Assembly: GCF_013032445.1 (NCBI RefSeq)
Contig: NZ_WQCA01000006.1
Location: 1-64,000 of the forward strand
From: Ruegeria arenilitoris
GTDB lineage: Bacteria > Pseudomonadota > Alphaproteobacteria > Rhodobacterales > Rhodobacteraceae
Direction of reading: 5' to 3'
Length of the DNA stretch: 64,000 nucleotides
The translations under genes and the position numbers were made by a program. This document shows positions 15,910 to 23,314 of the stretch, one piece after another; within the stretch, counting starts at the first letter, position 1; every line of letters starts with the position of its first letter. The notes under the pieces were generated by a model. The model was not told the origin of the DNA. It searched no databases and was given only the letters and a program-made list of their open reading frames with translations.

Positions 15910-17469
15910 CTAGAAATCGGTCGGCGCCCCACCTTCGGCCTTTCGTCGGGCAACAAACTCAGCAAGCTCTTCACGGATGCCTTCATCCATTGGCGGAGGC
16001 TCAAAGCTGGTGATGATTTCCTTGAACATGTGATGCGCCCGTTCAGCGGTCCAGATACCGCCCGCCACGTTCCATCCTTCGTAGTTTCTCCAATCGCTGA
16101 GGAAGGGTTGGTAAAACGCCGTGGTGTAACGGTCCTGCGTGTGCTGAACGCCGAAGAAATGGCCGTCATTGCCAACCGCGCGGATCGCCTCAAGGGCAAT
16201 CTCGTCTGGCCCAGTCGCAGTGACTTCCGGCTGCATATAGCGTTGGATTTGCTGTAGGATTTCGCAGTCCATAATGAATTTTTCCGGGCTGGCGATCAGC
16301 CCGCCCTCTAGCCAGCCCGCCGCATGATAGACCATGTTGGTGCCCGACTGAACGGCAGCCCAAAGAGAGTTCGACGTCTCCCACACCGACTGCCCGTCAG
16401 GTACGTTGGCGGCACACACCCCCGATGAACGCATGGGCAGGCCGTAGTACCGCGCCATCTGCCCGGTCATCTGGGTCGAGCGCATATATTCCGGCGTGCC
16501 AAAGGCCGGAGCCCCGGATTTCATGTCCACATTCGATGTGAACGTCCCGATCACGCAGGGAATCCCCGGGCGGACATATTGGAACAGGGCAATCGCACAC
16601 AGCGCCTCGGCAAGCGATTGGGCCACAGCCCCGGCCATCGTCACCGGCGCCATCGCCCCTGCCAACGTGAACGGAGTCACCACGATCGCCTGCCCTCGTC
16701 GAGCCAGACGCAGACAGCCATCGATCATCGGATGATCGTGTTTCAGCGGCGAAGTCGAGTTGATGTTGGTGTACATCCGCGGTGAGGCCTCGAACTCTTC
16801 ATGACTCAGGCCGCCTGCAATTCTGACCATCTCCATCACGTCTTCGACGCGTTCCTTGCCTAGCGAATAGGCGTGCATCGCCTTGTCGGTCAGGGTCAGC
16901 TTGTCGTAGAGGACGTCCAGATGTCGGATGCTGGCGTGGATATCGACCGGCTCGACCGGATAGCCCCCGGCAAAGTGGATACAATTGAAATACTGCGTCA
17001 GTTTCAGCAGATTCCGACACCTCTCACGATTACCAGGAACCTTGTTGCCGATTTCCATGTCCCAGTAGTTCGGCGGAGACGACACGTTGCCGAACACCAT
17101 GGTCCGGCCACCGATTTCAATCGTCCGGTCGGGGTTGCGCGGCGTGATGGTAAAACGTGACGGTGCCTTGGCCACCATCTCCATGACGAACTCGCGGCCC
17201 ATGCGGACATTGTCGCCATCGATGGTACACCCAGCCTGACGAAGGATGCCGATGGCTTCTTCGTTGTAGAACTCGATCCCGATCTCTTCGAGGATACACA
17301 TGGCCCCTTCATGGATCGCCTCAATTCCGGCCTGATCCAGCGGTTCGGTCGGATTGTCGATATTGACCGGAGGGCTCCACGGCATCTGGTCGATGACCGC
17401 ACTGCCTCTGCGCTCGGCGGCACCGGCCCGTCCCCCACTGCGACGTCTGCGCGTTTTCGTGTCAGCCAT
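15910..17469 (-). CDS. Trimethylamine methyltransferase (MttB) family protein, non-pyrrolysine
   Basis: The start ATG 17469 is preceded by a strong GGAGGATCAA. The 519-residue protein has a short basic N-terminus (TRRRRSGGRAG) then the MttB TIM-barrel fold, with PWSPPVNIDNPTEPLD, ILEEIGIEFYN, VTPFTLAGAMAPVTMAGAVAQ and WETSNSLWAAVQSG. The frame is uninterrupted by amber codons, so it belongs to the large non-pyrrolysine branch whose characterised members demethylate quaternary amines such as glycine betaine onto a corrinoid protein. No corrinoid protein or methyltransferase partner is encoded nearby, so the substrate is unknown. Such orphan copies are common in Roseobacters. The 66-bp space to the downstream H-NOX gene stop region shows no clear terminator. 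Confidence 0.9.
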   Translation of the reverse strand: MADTKTRRRRSGGRAGAAERRGSAVIDQMPWSPPVNIDNPTEPLDQAGIEAIHEGAMCILEEIGIEFYNEEAIGILRQAGCTIDGDNVRMGREFVMEMVAKAPSRFTITPRNPDRTIEIGGRTMVFGNVSSPPNYWDMEIGNKVPGNRERCRNLLKLTQYFNCIHFAGGYPVEPVDIHASIRHLDVLYDKLTLTDKAMHAYSLGKERVEDVMEMVRIAGGLSHEEFEASPRMYTNINSTSPLKHDHPMIDGCLRLARRGQAIVVTPFTLAGAMAPVTMAGAVAQSLAEALCAIALFQYVRPGIPCVIGTFTSNVDMKSGAPAFGTPEYMRSTQMTGQMARYYGLPMRSSGVCAANVPDGQSVWETSNSLWAAVQSGTNMVYHAAGWLEGGLIASPEKFIMDCEILQQIQRYMQPEVTATGPDEIALEAIRAVGNDGHFFGVQHTQDRYTTAFYQPFLSDWRNYEGWNVAGGIWTAERAHHMFKEIITSFEPPPMDEGIREELAEFVARRKAEGGAPTDF

Positions 17470-17589
17470 TTGATCCTCCGGAACTTGCTTAATCCTATGC
17501 AAGCCCCGAAGGTGGGCATCTGGCCGCTCTGTCTGCGACAGACTATGTCGGTTTCTTATTTCGAAGCGCCGAAATTGACCGCCGCGCGA

Positions 17590-18282
17590 TCAGTTTTTGG
17601 ACAGCCAGTCGGGAATGTGTCCGATATCCGGCAACACTACGTCCGCCATCGGCGCCAGCGCTTCGGCCGGAGCCAGCCCTGTCAAAACGCCGATCGTGGT
17701 CATCCCCGCGGCCCGTCCGGCTTGCAGATCATGCAGGCTGTCACCGACCATGGCCACCTGTTCCGGGTCCACACCCACATGAGCCGCAAAGGCCAGCAAT
17801 TGACCGGGACCGGGCTTGAACCCGTGGCCGCTGTCATAACCTGCGACAAAATCGAAATGATCGCGAATCCCGACTGAGGCCAGATGCTGCAGCGCAGGCA
17901 TCTCTCCGTCATTCGTCGCCACGCCCAGCTTCAGCCCGGCCTGCCGCAACTTGTCGAGAAAAGGGTCCAAAGGAACCGCCTGGGCCTGTGGAGCCGCGGC
18001 CGATTCGGCGTTCAGCACATCAATCAGCTCGTCCTGCGTCATGTCCGGCAGATGCGGGGCGAGGACTTCGGCGATTTCCTCAACGGTGCCCGCGATGACG
18101 ATGCTGTCTTCGGAATAGGTTACCTGCTCCAGATCGAACCCGATAAGCCGACCCAGTTCGGCGGCGCGTGCGTGGTCACCTCCGGCCAGACGCAGCACCA
18201 TGTTGCGCCCAAACGCGCCCCAGGTATTGGCAAAATCAAACAAGGTTCCGTCCTTGTCGAACAGGATCGCGTCGATGGGCAT
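17590..18282 (-). CDS. HAD-family hydrolase, phosphoglycolate-phosphatase-like
   Basis: The start ATG 18282 has GGAG seven bases upstream; a longer open frame reads into unrelated sequence. The 230-residue protein has HAD motif I (FDKDGTLFDF), a helical cap with IDVLNAESAAAPQA, motif II in LGVATNDG, motif III Lys in GHGFKPGPGQ and motif IV VGDSLHDLQAG. It probably dephosphorylates a small phosphometabolite. A second, more canonical phosphoglycolate phosphatase is at 55.5 kb, so this one may have another substrate. It lies 25 bp after the DUF3572 gene and may be cotranscribed. Confidence 0.88.
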   Translation of the reverse strand: MPIDAILFDKDGTLFDFANTWGAFGRNMVLRLAGGDHARAAELGRLIGFDLEQVTYSEDSIVIAGTVEEIAEVLAPHLPDMTQDELIDVLNAESAAAPQAQAVPLDPFLDKLRQAGLKLGVATNDGEMPALQHLASVGIRDHFDFVAGYDSGHGFKPGPGQLLAFAAHVGVDPEQVAMVGDSLHDLQAGRAAGMTTIGVLTGLAPAEALAPMADVVLPDIGHIPDWLSKN

Positions 18283-18307
18283 TGAATGCTCCTGCAAGGT
18301 TGTTGGA

Positions 18308-18592
18308 TCAGGTCCAGTGGACGTCGGCACCACCGGACAACACCGCACGGGCCTGACCGGGGTGATCATAGGGCACGGAGTTGGCGTCACAGAAAGCGAT
18401 CACCCACGAATCGTCAAGCATAAGAAACTCCAGCACCGATCCCAGAAACTCCGGTTCGCCCGCCCGGTCGCGCAGGTCCTGCGCCGAAGCACCGGTAGAC
18501 CCCAGAAAAACCGGCAGCAATTCGTCGTTACCCACCAGCCAGCCCAACACATTGAGCGCCAGTGTTTCTGCAGACTGGGCGGAGATTGACAT
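18308..18592 (-). CDS. DUF3572 domain protein
   Basis: This 94-residue acidic, helical protein matches DUF3572, an alphaproteobacterial family of unknown function: ALNVLGWLVGNDELLPVFL, then a SAQDLRDRAGEPEFLGSVLEFLMLDD core and a short C-terminus. GGGGC lies eight bases before the ATG. It is divergent from the diguanylate cyclase at 18680 and upstream of the HAD gene. No function can be assigned. Confidence 0.85.
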   Translation of the reverse strand: MSISAQSAETLALNVLGWLVGNDELLPVFLGSTGASAQDLRDRAGEPEFLGSVLEFLMLDDSWVIAFCDANSVPYDHPGQARAVLSGGADVHWT

Positions 18593-18679
18593 AAAATTGC
18601 CCCGGATCAGGTCACGGAAAGGGTTTGTTAACCAGACTCATAAACACTTTGGCAACGCATGCAATCAATGGTGACTGAT

Positions 18680-20080
18680 ATGTCCGTGCAGGGAACCATC
18701 CTTGTCCTCGACGGGACCTCGACCAATCGCATCATGCTGAAGGTCCAACTGACGGCAGCATGGTACCACGTCGTTCAGGGCGAACGGCTGCAGGGCCTTG
18801 CCGGCCTGTTGCGGCGCGCCAAGCCCGATCTGGTGCTGACGTCTCAGGCCTTGCCGGATGGGACGGCGGTGGATGTCAAAAGGCTGGTTCAGGCAGATCC
18901 GGACCTGATCGGAGTGCCGGTGGTTGCAATCGCGCCGCAAAACGACAAGGCCGCCCGGTTGCAGGCCCTGGCGGATGGGTTGGACGATGTTCTGGTGCAT
19001 CCGTTCAAAGACACGTTCCTGCTGGCGAGGGTGCGCAGCCTGTTGCGCGCGCGGGCCGAGGCGCAGGATCTGCACGTCGAATCCAGCTCGCATCCCATGG
19101 GCTTTGCGGAACCCGGTGCCGCGTCCTTCATGCCCCCGAAAGCGGCCCGCGTGACCATTCTGACGCAGGCCGCACGGACCGGAGCGTTGTGGCAAAACGC
19201 CTTGTCGAAACGCACCCGGCACAGCCTGTCGGTGTATACCTCGACAAACCTGCAGGGCGTTTTGTCCGGGCCAGTGCCGGACGCCATCATCTTTGAAGTC
19301 AGCGCAAATTCCTCGGGCCTGAACTTGTTGGCCGATCTGAAATCCCGTGGCACCACCCGGCACACAGTTCTGATTGGTATTTTTGCGGAAGAGAATGCCG
19401 CGCTGGCGTCAGAGGCGCTGGATCGTGGCGCCGATGCGGTTTGCCTGGACGGATTCTGCGCGGAAGAAGCGTTGTTGCGTCTGGAGAGCCAGATCAAGCG
19501 CAAAACCCAGCTGGACCAGATGCGTGCCTCGTTGCGACGCGGGCTGGTCGACTCCTGGGTGGACCCTCTGACAGGGTTGCACAATCGCCGCTATGCGATG
19601 CGTGCGATGGATCAGATCGCTCATCAGTCCACGCGCACCGGAAAAGGCTTTGCGGTGATGCTGGCTGATCTGGACCACTTCAAGACCATTAACGATAAAT
19701 TCGGTCATATAAGCGGAGATCTGGTGCTAATCAAAGCGGCCAAACGGTTGAAACAGACCTTGGGTGCCGCCGGTTTCATTGCCCGGATCGGTGGGGAAGA
19801 GTTTATGATCGGCCTGTCGGAAACCACGCAGGCCAATGCCCTCAAACTGGCCCGTAGCCTGTGTGATTGCATCCGTGAGAAGCCTTTCGACCTGCCGGAC
19901 AGCGCTGTCACTATCCCGGTCACGATCAGCATCGGACTGATCGCAACCCAACCTGATGGACGCTCATCATCGCAGCAGCCAGCGGAACTGGAAAGGTTGA
20001 TCAAATCGGCGGACACCGCCCTTTACGCTGCCAAGACCGCCGGACGTAATCAGGTTCGAGTCCGGCAAAGCGCGGCCTGA
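18680..20080 (+). CDS. PleD-like diguanylate cyclase with degenerate receiver
   Basis: ATG 18680 was chosen over ATG 18659 because GGTGA lies just before it. The 466-residue protein has a first receiver-like domain (residues 5-125), a second degenerate receiver or linker (about 155-275) and a C-terminal GGDEF domain with RIGGEEFMIG (active). In receiver 1 the phosphoacceptor Asp is Ser55 (DLVLTSQALP) and one acidic-pocket Asp is Gly12, so classical phosphorylation is unlikely. The I-site R-x-x-D before GGEEF is also absent (GAAG), so feedback inhibition may be lost. It should make c-di-GMP under some non-phosphorelay control. It is organised like Caulobacter PleD. Confidence 0.9.
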   Translation: MSVQGTILVLDGTSTNRIMLKVQLTAAWYHVVQGERLQGLAGLLRRAKPDLVLTSQALPDGTAVDVKRLVQADPDLIGVPVVAIAPQNDKAARLQALADGLDDVLVHPFKDTFLLARVRSLLRARAEAQDLHVESSSHPMGFAEPGAASFMPPKAARVTILTQAARTGALWQNALSKRTRHSLSVYTSTNLQGVLSGPVPDAIIFEVSANSSGLNLLADLKSRGTTRHTVLIGIFAEENAALASEALDRGADAVCLDGFCAEEALLRLESQIKRKTQLDQMRASLRRGLVDSWVDPLTGLHNRRYAMRAMDQIAHQSTRTGKGFAVMLADLDHFKTINDKFGHISGDLVLIKAAKRLKQTLGAAGFIARIGGEEFMIGLSETTQANALKLARSLCDCIREKPFDLPDSAVTIPVTISIGLIATQPDGRSSSQQPAELERLIKSADTALYAAKTAGRNQVRVRQSAA

Positions 20081-20085
20081 GGCGA

Positions 20086-20559
20086 TTAGTCCTTGTGCTT
20101 ACGACCGTGGCGTTTGCGCTGCACCACTTCTTGCAGACGGTCCGCGTAATCCTGACGTTCGGCATCAGTCATCGCGGTGATGCGATCCAGCCATTCCTCC
20201 TGCAACGCGCCTTGTAACTCGGCCATGGCCTGCGCCTGTTGCTGCAGCAACGCCTGCACAACCGCGGGATCGAATGGCTCTGCCCGTAATGCGGCCTCGA
20301 GCGCGGCGAAGTCCTGCGACCGGAGTTTCGCGCCTTTCACATGCCGTTCGGACAACTCTCCGCGCAAGGCTTTCCGATCCTCTTTGGGCAGCGCCCGATA
20401 AATCGCGGGTCCAAACCCCGGAGGTGCCTTGCCGTGATCCCCGCCCTTGACCCGGTACACCGTACCCAAGGCAGCCCCGGCCACCAACAGGTTCAGCGCC
20501 AGCGATACGGTCAACAGGACCGTTACCCATCGTCTTTTGGGCTTGGCATTATCGCTCAT
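20086..20559 (-). CDS. CnrX/CpxP-like periplasmic metal-sensor protein
   Basis: The start ATG 20559 overlaps the stop of the upstream anti-sigma candidate and follows GGAGGACGCCGA. The 157-residue protein has a short cytoplasmic basic start, one membrane segment (about 12-33) and a periplasmic all-helical domain (LPKEDRKALRGELSERHVKG; ALLQQQAQAMAELQGALQEEWLDRI) like the heavy-metal-resistance family PF13801. It ends with a His/Lys-rich tail (RKRHGRKHKD). In the CnrYXH system the homologous protein senses metal and controls an anti-sigma factor. The operon order sigma, anti-sigma, sensor supports the same role. The ligand is unknown. Confidence 0.8.
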   Translation of the reverse strand: MSDNAKPKRRWVTVLLTVSLALNLLVAGAALGTVYRVKGGDHGKAPPGFGPAIYRALPKEDRKALRGELSERHVKGAKLRSQDFAALEAALRAEPFDPAVVQALLQQQAQAMAELQGALQEEWLDRITAMTDAERQDYADRLQEVVQRKRHGRKHKD

Positions 20560-20906
20560 TCGGCGTCCTCCAGAAATGTTGTGTCGAGGCCGAGGTCGGC
20601 GACTACAAAGCTGGTCTCTTGCGGGTAGATGATCGTCGCCGGGTCGGGCAGAAAACCCGGTGCCGACAGACCGATCCAAACACCCGCTGCGCTGGCGGCA
20701 ACCAGCCCACCCATGCTCTGCCAGCCTCCAAGCCCATCCAGTATCCGCGCCCAGATCGAACGCGGCGGTGCTGCGGGTTTCAGCCGGTCCAGACGCACTT
20801 CTTCGGCGTCCGTAAGAATGCGAACCGCCAGATCGTCGGGCAGTTCGGGTCGGGTTTGCCGTGCTTGGGCAAACAACTGATTCAGGTCCATGTCGTTGTC
20901 AGCCAT
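20556..20906 (-). CDS. Putative anti-sigma factor, single membrane segment
   Basis: The start was set at ATG 20906; an in-frame ATG at 20924 is also possible and overlaps further into the sigma gene. The 116-residue protein has a soluble helical N-terminal part (MDLNQLFAQARQTRPELPDDLAVRIL), one membrane segment (about 65-85) and a short periplasmic tail rich in acidic residues. Size, topology and position immediately after an ECF sigma gene and before a CnrX-like sensor fit a CnrY-type anti-sigma factor that tethers the sigma factor to the inner membrane. There is no strong sequence signature, so this is inferred from context. Confidence 0.65.
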   Translation of the reverse strand: MADNDMDLNQLFAQARQTRPELPDDLAVRILTDAEEVRLDRLKPAAPPRSIWARILDGLGGWQSMGGLVAASAAGVWIGLSAPGFLPDPATIIYPQETSFVVADLGLDTTFLEDAE

Positions 20907-21510
20907 CTTCGTACCCCAGTTCATCCTGTCGCTCGACCATTATCGCCATCAGAACACGTTTTCCGCGCGCGATCAGGCTTTCCACCGCTTCTGTCGAAAC
21001 ACCCATGATCCCGGCAATTTCGGGGTTGGGCAATTCCTCGATATGCCGCAAGATCACCGCCTGCCGCTGACGATCCGGCAATTGGGCCAACGCAGCCTGC
21101 AGCGCGTCTTTGCGCGCCGCGTCCTGCAATCGATCCACTGCGCTTAGTTCGCCGTCTTCGGGTTCGGGCACATCGTCCAAACTGTCCGGGCGTTTTTTGC
21201 GCTGTATGTCCACACACAGGTTCAGCGTCACGCGGTAAAGCCAGGTTGACACTTTGGCCTGCCCCGGTACCCAGTTCGGTGCCATCTGCCACAGCCGCAT
21301 CATCGCATCCTGAGTCACGTCTTCGGCTTCGGCCCGGTTGCCCAGCATCCGCATAGCCACCGACAAACACCGCGGAGCCAGCCGATCCGTCAATTCGCGG
21401 GCTGCGACAGCATCGCCCTTGGCAAACTGTCGCAGCAAAGCATCGTCCGAATATTCCACGGCGCCAGAAGCGCCGCGGAGTTCGTGCGGTGGGGAGGTCA
21501 GGTCCTCCAT
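20899..21510 (-). CDS. ECF-family RNA polymerase sigma factor
   Basis: This 203-residue protein has region 2 (LLRQFAKGDAVAARELTDRL to RAEAEDVTQDAMMRLWQMAPNW) and region 4 (ALAQLPDRQRQAVILRHIEEL then NPEIAGIMGVSTEAVESLIARGKRVL). It lacks regions 1.1 and 3, as group IV sigma factors do. It overlaps the putative anti-sigma gene by 8 bp and follows the EF-hand gene by 6 bp. By analogy with CnrH it would be released when the CnrX-like protein detects its signal. No promoter matching a known ECF consensus with correct spacing was found upstream of the operon. Confidence 0.92.
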   Translation of the reverse strand: MEDLTSPPHELRGASGAVEYSDDALLRQFAKGDAVAARELTDRLAPRCLSVAMRMLGNRAEAEDVTQDAMMRLWQMAPNWVPGQAKVSTWLYRVTLNLCVDIQRKKRPDSLDDVPEPEDGELSAVDRLQDAARKDALQAALAQLPDRQRQAVILRHIEELPNPEIAGIMGVSTEAVESLIARGKRVLMAIMVERQDELGYEDG

Positions 21511-21516
21511 CCTTCA

Positions 21517-21984
21517 TCAGCTGTCGTCAGAGCCCGCCTTGCCGTGCTTTTTGTGCTTTCGGCCCATCCGCTCTTTTGCATCAGCATATTCCTGTTCCGA
21601 AATCGTACCGCTGTTATCCGCGTCGATATGGTCAAACATCTTGCCAGCGCGGCGCGGTTTGGGCAACTCGTCCTCGCTCAGAAAACCGTCCTTGTTGGCG
21701 TCATGTCTTTCGAACATGTTGGTCACGCGATCATTGGCTTTCTTTTGCGCGGCAGCCTGCATTTCCTCGACGCTCAGCTGACCATCGCCATCCGAGTCGG
21801 CCTTGGTGAATCGCTGCGTCCGATGGGCCTCCATCTCTTCCTTGGTCAGTTGGCCGTCACCATTTGCGTCCAATTCCTGAAAGCTCACCGGTTCGCGATC
21901 TTTCGGCCCAGCCGCCAGAACCGAGGTGCCTGTGACTGCAACGGCCGTGATCAGGATGGCCGGAATGAATTTCGCGCTTTTCAT
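21517..21984 (-). CDS. EF-hand calcium-binding secreted protein
   Basis: The start ATG 21984 follows AAAGGA seven bases upstream. The 155-residue protein has a Sec signal peptide ending in VLAA (about residue 24) and then four EF-hand loops: DANGDGQLTKEE, DSDGDGQLSVEE, DANKDGFLSEDE and DADNSGTISEQE, each with the D-x-[DN]-x-[DNS]-G spacing. It should bind calcium (or other divalent ions) in the periplasm. It is the first gene of the sigma operon (6-bp gap), so it may be a sensor accessory or a target of autoregulation. It ends in a Lys/His-rich tail. Confidence 0.88.
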   Translation of the reverse strand: MKSAKFIPAILITAVAVTGTSVLAAGPKDREPVSFQELDANGDGQLTKEEMEAHRTQRFTKADSDGDGQLSVEEMQAAAQKKANDRVTNMFERHDANKDGFLSEDELPKPRRAGKMFDHIDADNSGTISEQEYADAKERMGRKHKKHGKAGSDDS

Positions 21985-22185
21985 ATCGTTTTTCCTTTGT
22001 TTTGCGGCCCCATCGCCGCTGCTCACATAGGTTCAAACGGATAGGCTCGCGGGTTCCGTCGCAAAAAATCAAAAAATTTTGGATGGCACATCGCGGTCGT
22101 CCTAAGTCACAAAGCGCCGCACCCCCCTTTTCTGCGGAGCAAAACAAGCGCATTATCCTGCGCAATCGAACGCGCGAGTTTCAAA

Positions 22186-22581
22186 ATGACAGATCAGACG
22201 ATCAACACCACGACCGAGGATGACCGTCTAACACGGCCTGCTTTGATCAAAGGGTTTCGTGGCCGTTGCCCGAAATGCGGCGAGGGCAAGCTGTTGCACG
22301 GCTACCTTAAGGTCAACGATAGCTGCAGCAATTGCGGGCAAGAGCTGTTTCACCATCGGGCAGATGACGGCCCGGCCTACCTGACCATTCTGCTGGTCGG
22401 TCACCTGCTGGCCCCGGCGCTGCATGTGACATATGTCGAGTTCCGCCCCGAGCCTCTGACCATGTTCCTGATCTTTGCCATCGGATGCACGGCCCTGTCG
22501 CTGTTCCTGCTGCCCAGGTTGAAAGGCGCTATGATCGCCTATCAGTGGGCGCGCCGGATGCACGGGTTTGAAAAAGCGTAA
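22186..22581 (+). CDS. DUF983 zinc-ribbon membrane protein
   Basis: This 131-residue protein begins with a zinc ribbon (CPKCGEGKLLHGYLKVNDSCSNCG; C-x-x-C twice), then HHRADDGPAYLTIL and two membrane segments (about 65-88 and 92-112), typical of DUF983. Function in the family is unknown. It starts divergently from the EF-hand gene; the 200 bp between them should hold promoters for both. The Nudix gene follows with its frame starting near or within this gene's end. Confidence 0.88.
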   Translation: MTDQTINTTTEDDRLTRPALIKGFRGRCPKCGEGKLLHGYLKVNDSCSNCGQELFHHRADDGPAYLTILLVGHLLAPALHVTYVEFRPEPLTMFLIFAIGCTALSLFLLPRLKGAMIAYQWARRMHGFEKA

Positions 22582-22609
22582 TGACCTGCGCGGACAGGCA
22601 AATCAACTT

Positions 22610-23311
22610 ATGACAGAAGACAAATCAGCTATACGAAACGCAGCAACGGTCATCGTCCTGCGGGACCGTTTGACCGAACCATCGATCCTTATGGGGCAGC
22701 GCGGCGCAAAAGCCGTGTTCATGCCCAACAAATTCGTATTCCCCGGTGGTGCTGTTGATGCGGCGGATCGGGACATTCGCCTGGCCGCACCCATGCCCGA
22801 GCTTTGCCGCGAACGGCTGGACGAAAAGTCCGAACCTGGGCTTCAGACTGCGCTGGCCGCGGCGGCGATCCGCGAGTTGTGGGAAGAAACCGGGCTGATA
22901 CTGGGTGAGCCCGGCACTTGGGGCAGTTTGGTGCCTGAGGACTGGCAGGGCTTTGCCTCCATGGGCTACCGTCCTTCGGCTGACGCTCTGCAATTCGTGT
23001 TCCGCGCAGTGACACCGCCGGGCCGCCCGCGCCGGTTCGACGCACGCTTCTTTTTGGTCGATGCCAGCGCGATTCAAGGTGACCTGGACGATTTCAGTCG
23101 CGCCTCGGATGAGCTCTCCCACCTGCAATGGGTCCCACTTGATCGCGCACGCGATCTGGATCTGCCCTTTATCACCGAGGTAGTCCTAGCCGAAATAGCG
23201 GCCCGGGTGTCAAACCCCGAGCCGCCTGCGACCGTGCCCCTCTACCTGCATACCGAGGAACAAAGCCTGTTCCTGCAGTTGAAGGGTTATCCGATGCCAG
23301 ACGCGGACTAG
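22610..23311 (+). CDS. Nudix hydrolase
   Basis: ATG 22610 gives 233 residues; a TTG at 22568 overlapping the DUF983 stop is also possible. The Nudix box is present as AIRELWEETGLIL (R-E-x-x-E-E-x-G-hydrophobic). The preceding segment (ILMGQRGAKAVFMPNKFVFPGGAVDAADRD) matches the NUDT7/RppH-unlike group that often acts on CoA or diphosphate-linked metabolites. It should cleave a nucleoside-diphosphate-type substrate in the cytoplasm. It converges with rnj, with only 3 bp between them. Confidence 0.9.
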   Translation: MTEDKSAIRNAATVIVLRDRLTEPSILMGQRGAKAVFMPNKFVFPGGAVDAADRDIRLAAPMPELCRERLDEKSEPGLQTALAAAAIRELWEETGLILGEPGTWGSLVPEDWQGFASMGYRPSADALQFVFRAVTPPGRPRRFDARFFLVDASAIQGDLDDFSRASDELSHLQWVPLDRARDLDLPFITEVVLAEIAARVSNPEPPATVPLYLHTEEQSLFLQLKGYPMPDAD

Positions 23312-23314
23312 GCG

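Noticed and set aside
15910-17469. Pyrrolysine codon in the MttB homologue
   Set aside because: The frame runs without an internal TAG, so it is not the pyrrolysine-containing trimethylamine enzyme.
22027-22075. GGAAC...CGTT pair upstream of the EF-hand/sigma operon as an EcfG-type promoter
   Set aside because: The two parts are only about 13 bp apart on the minus strand, whereas the general-stress consensus needs 16-17 bp.
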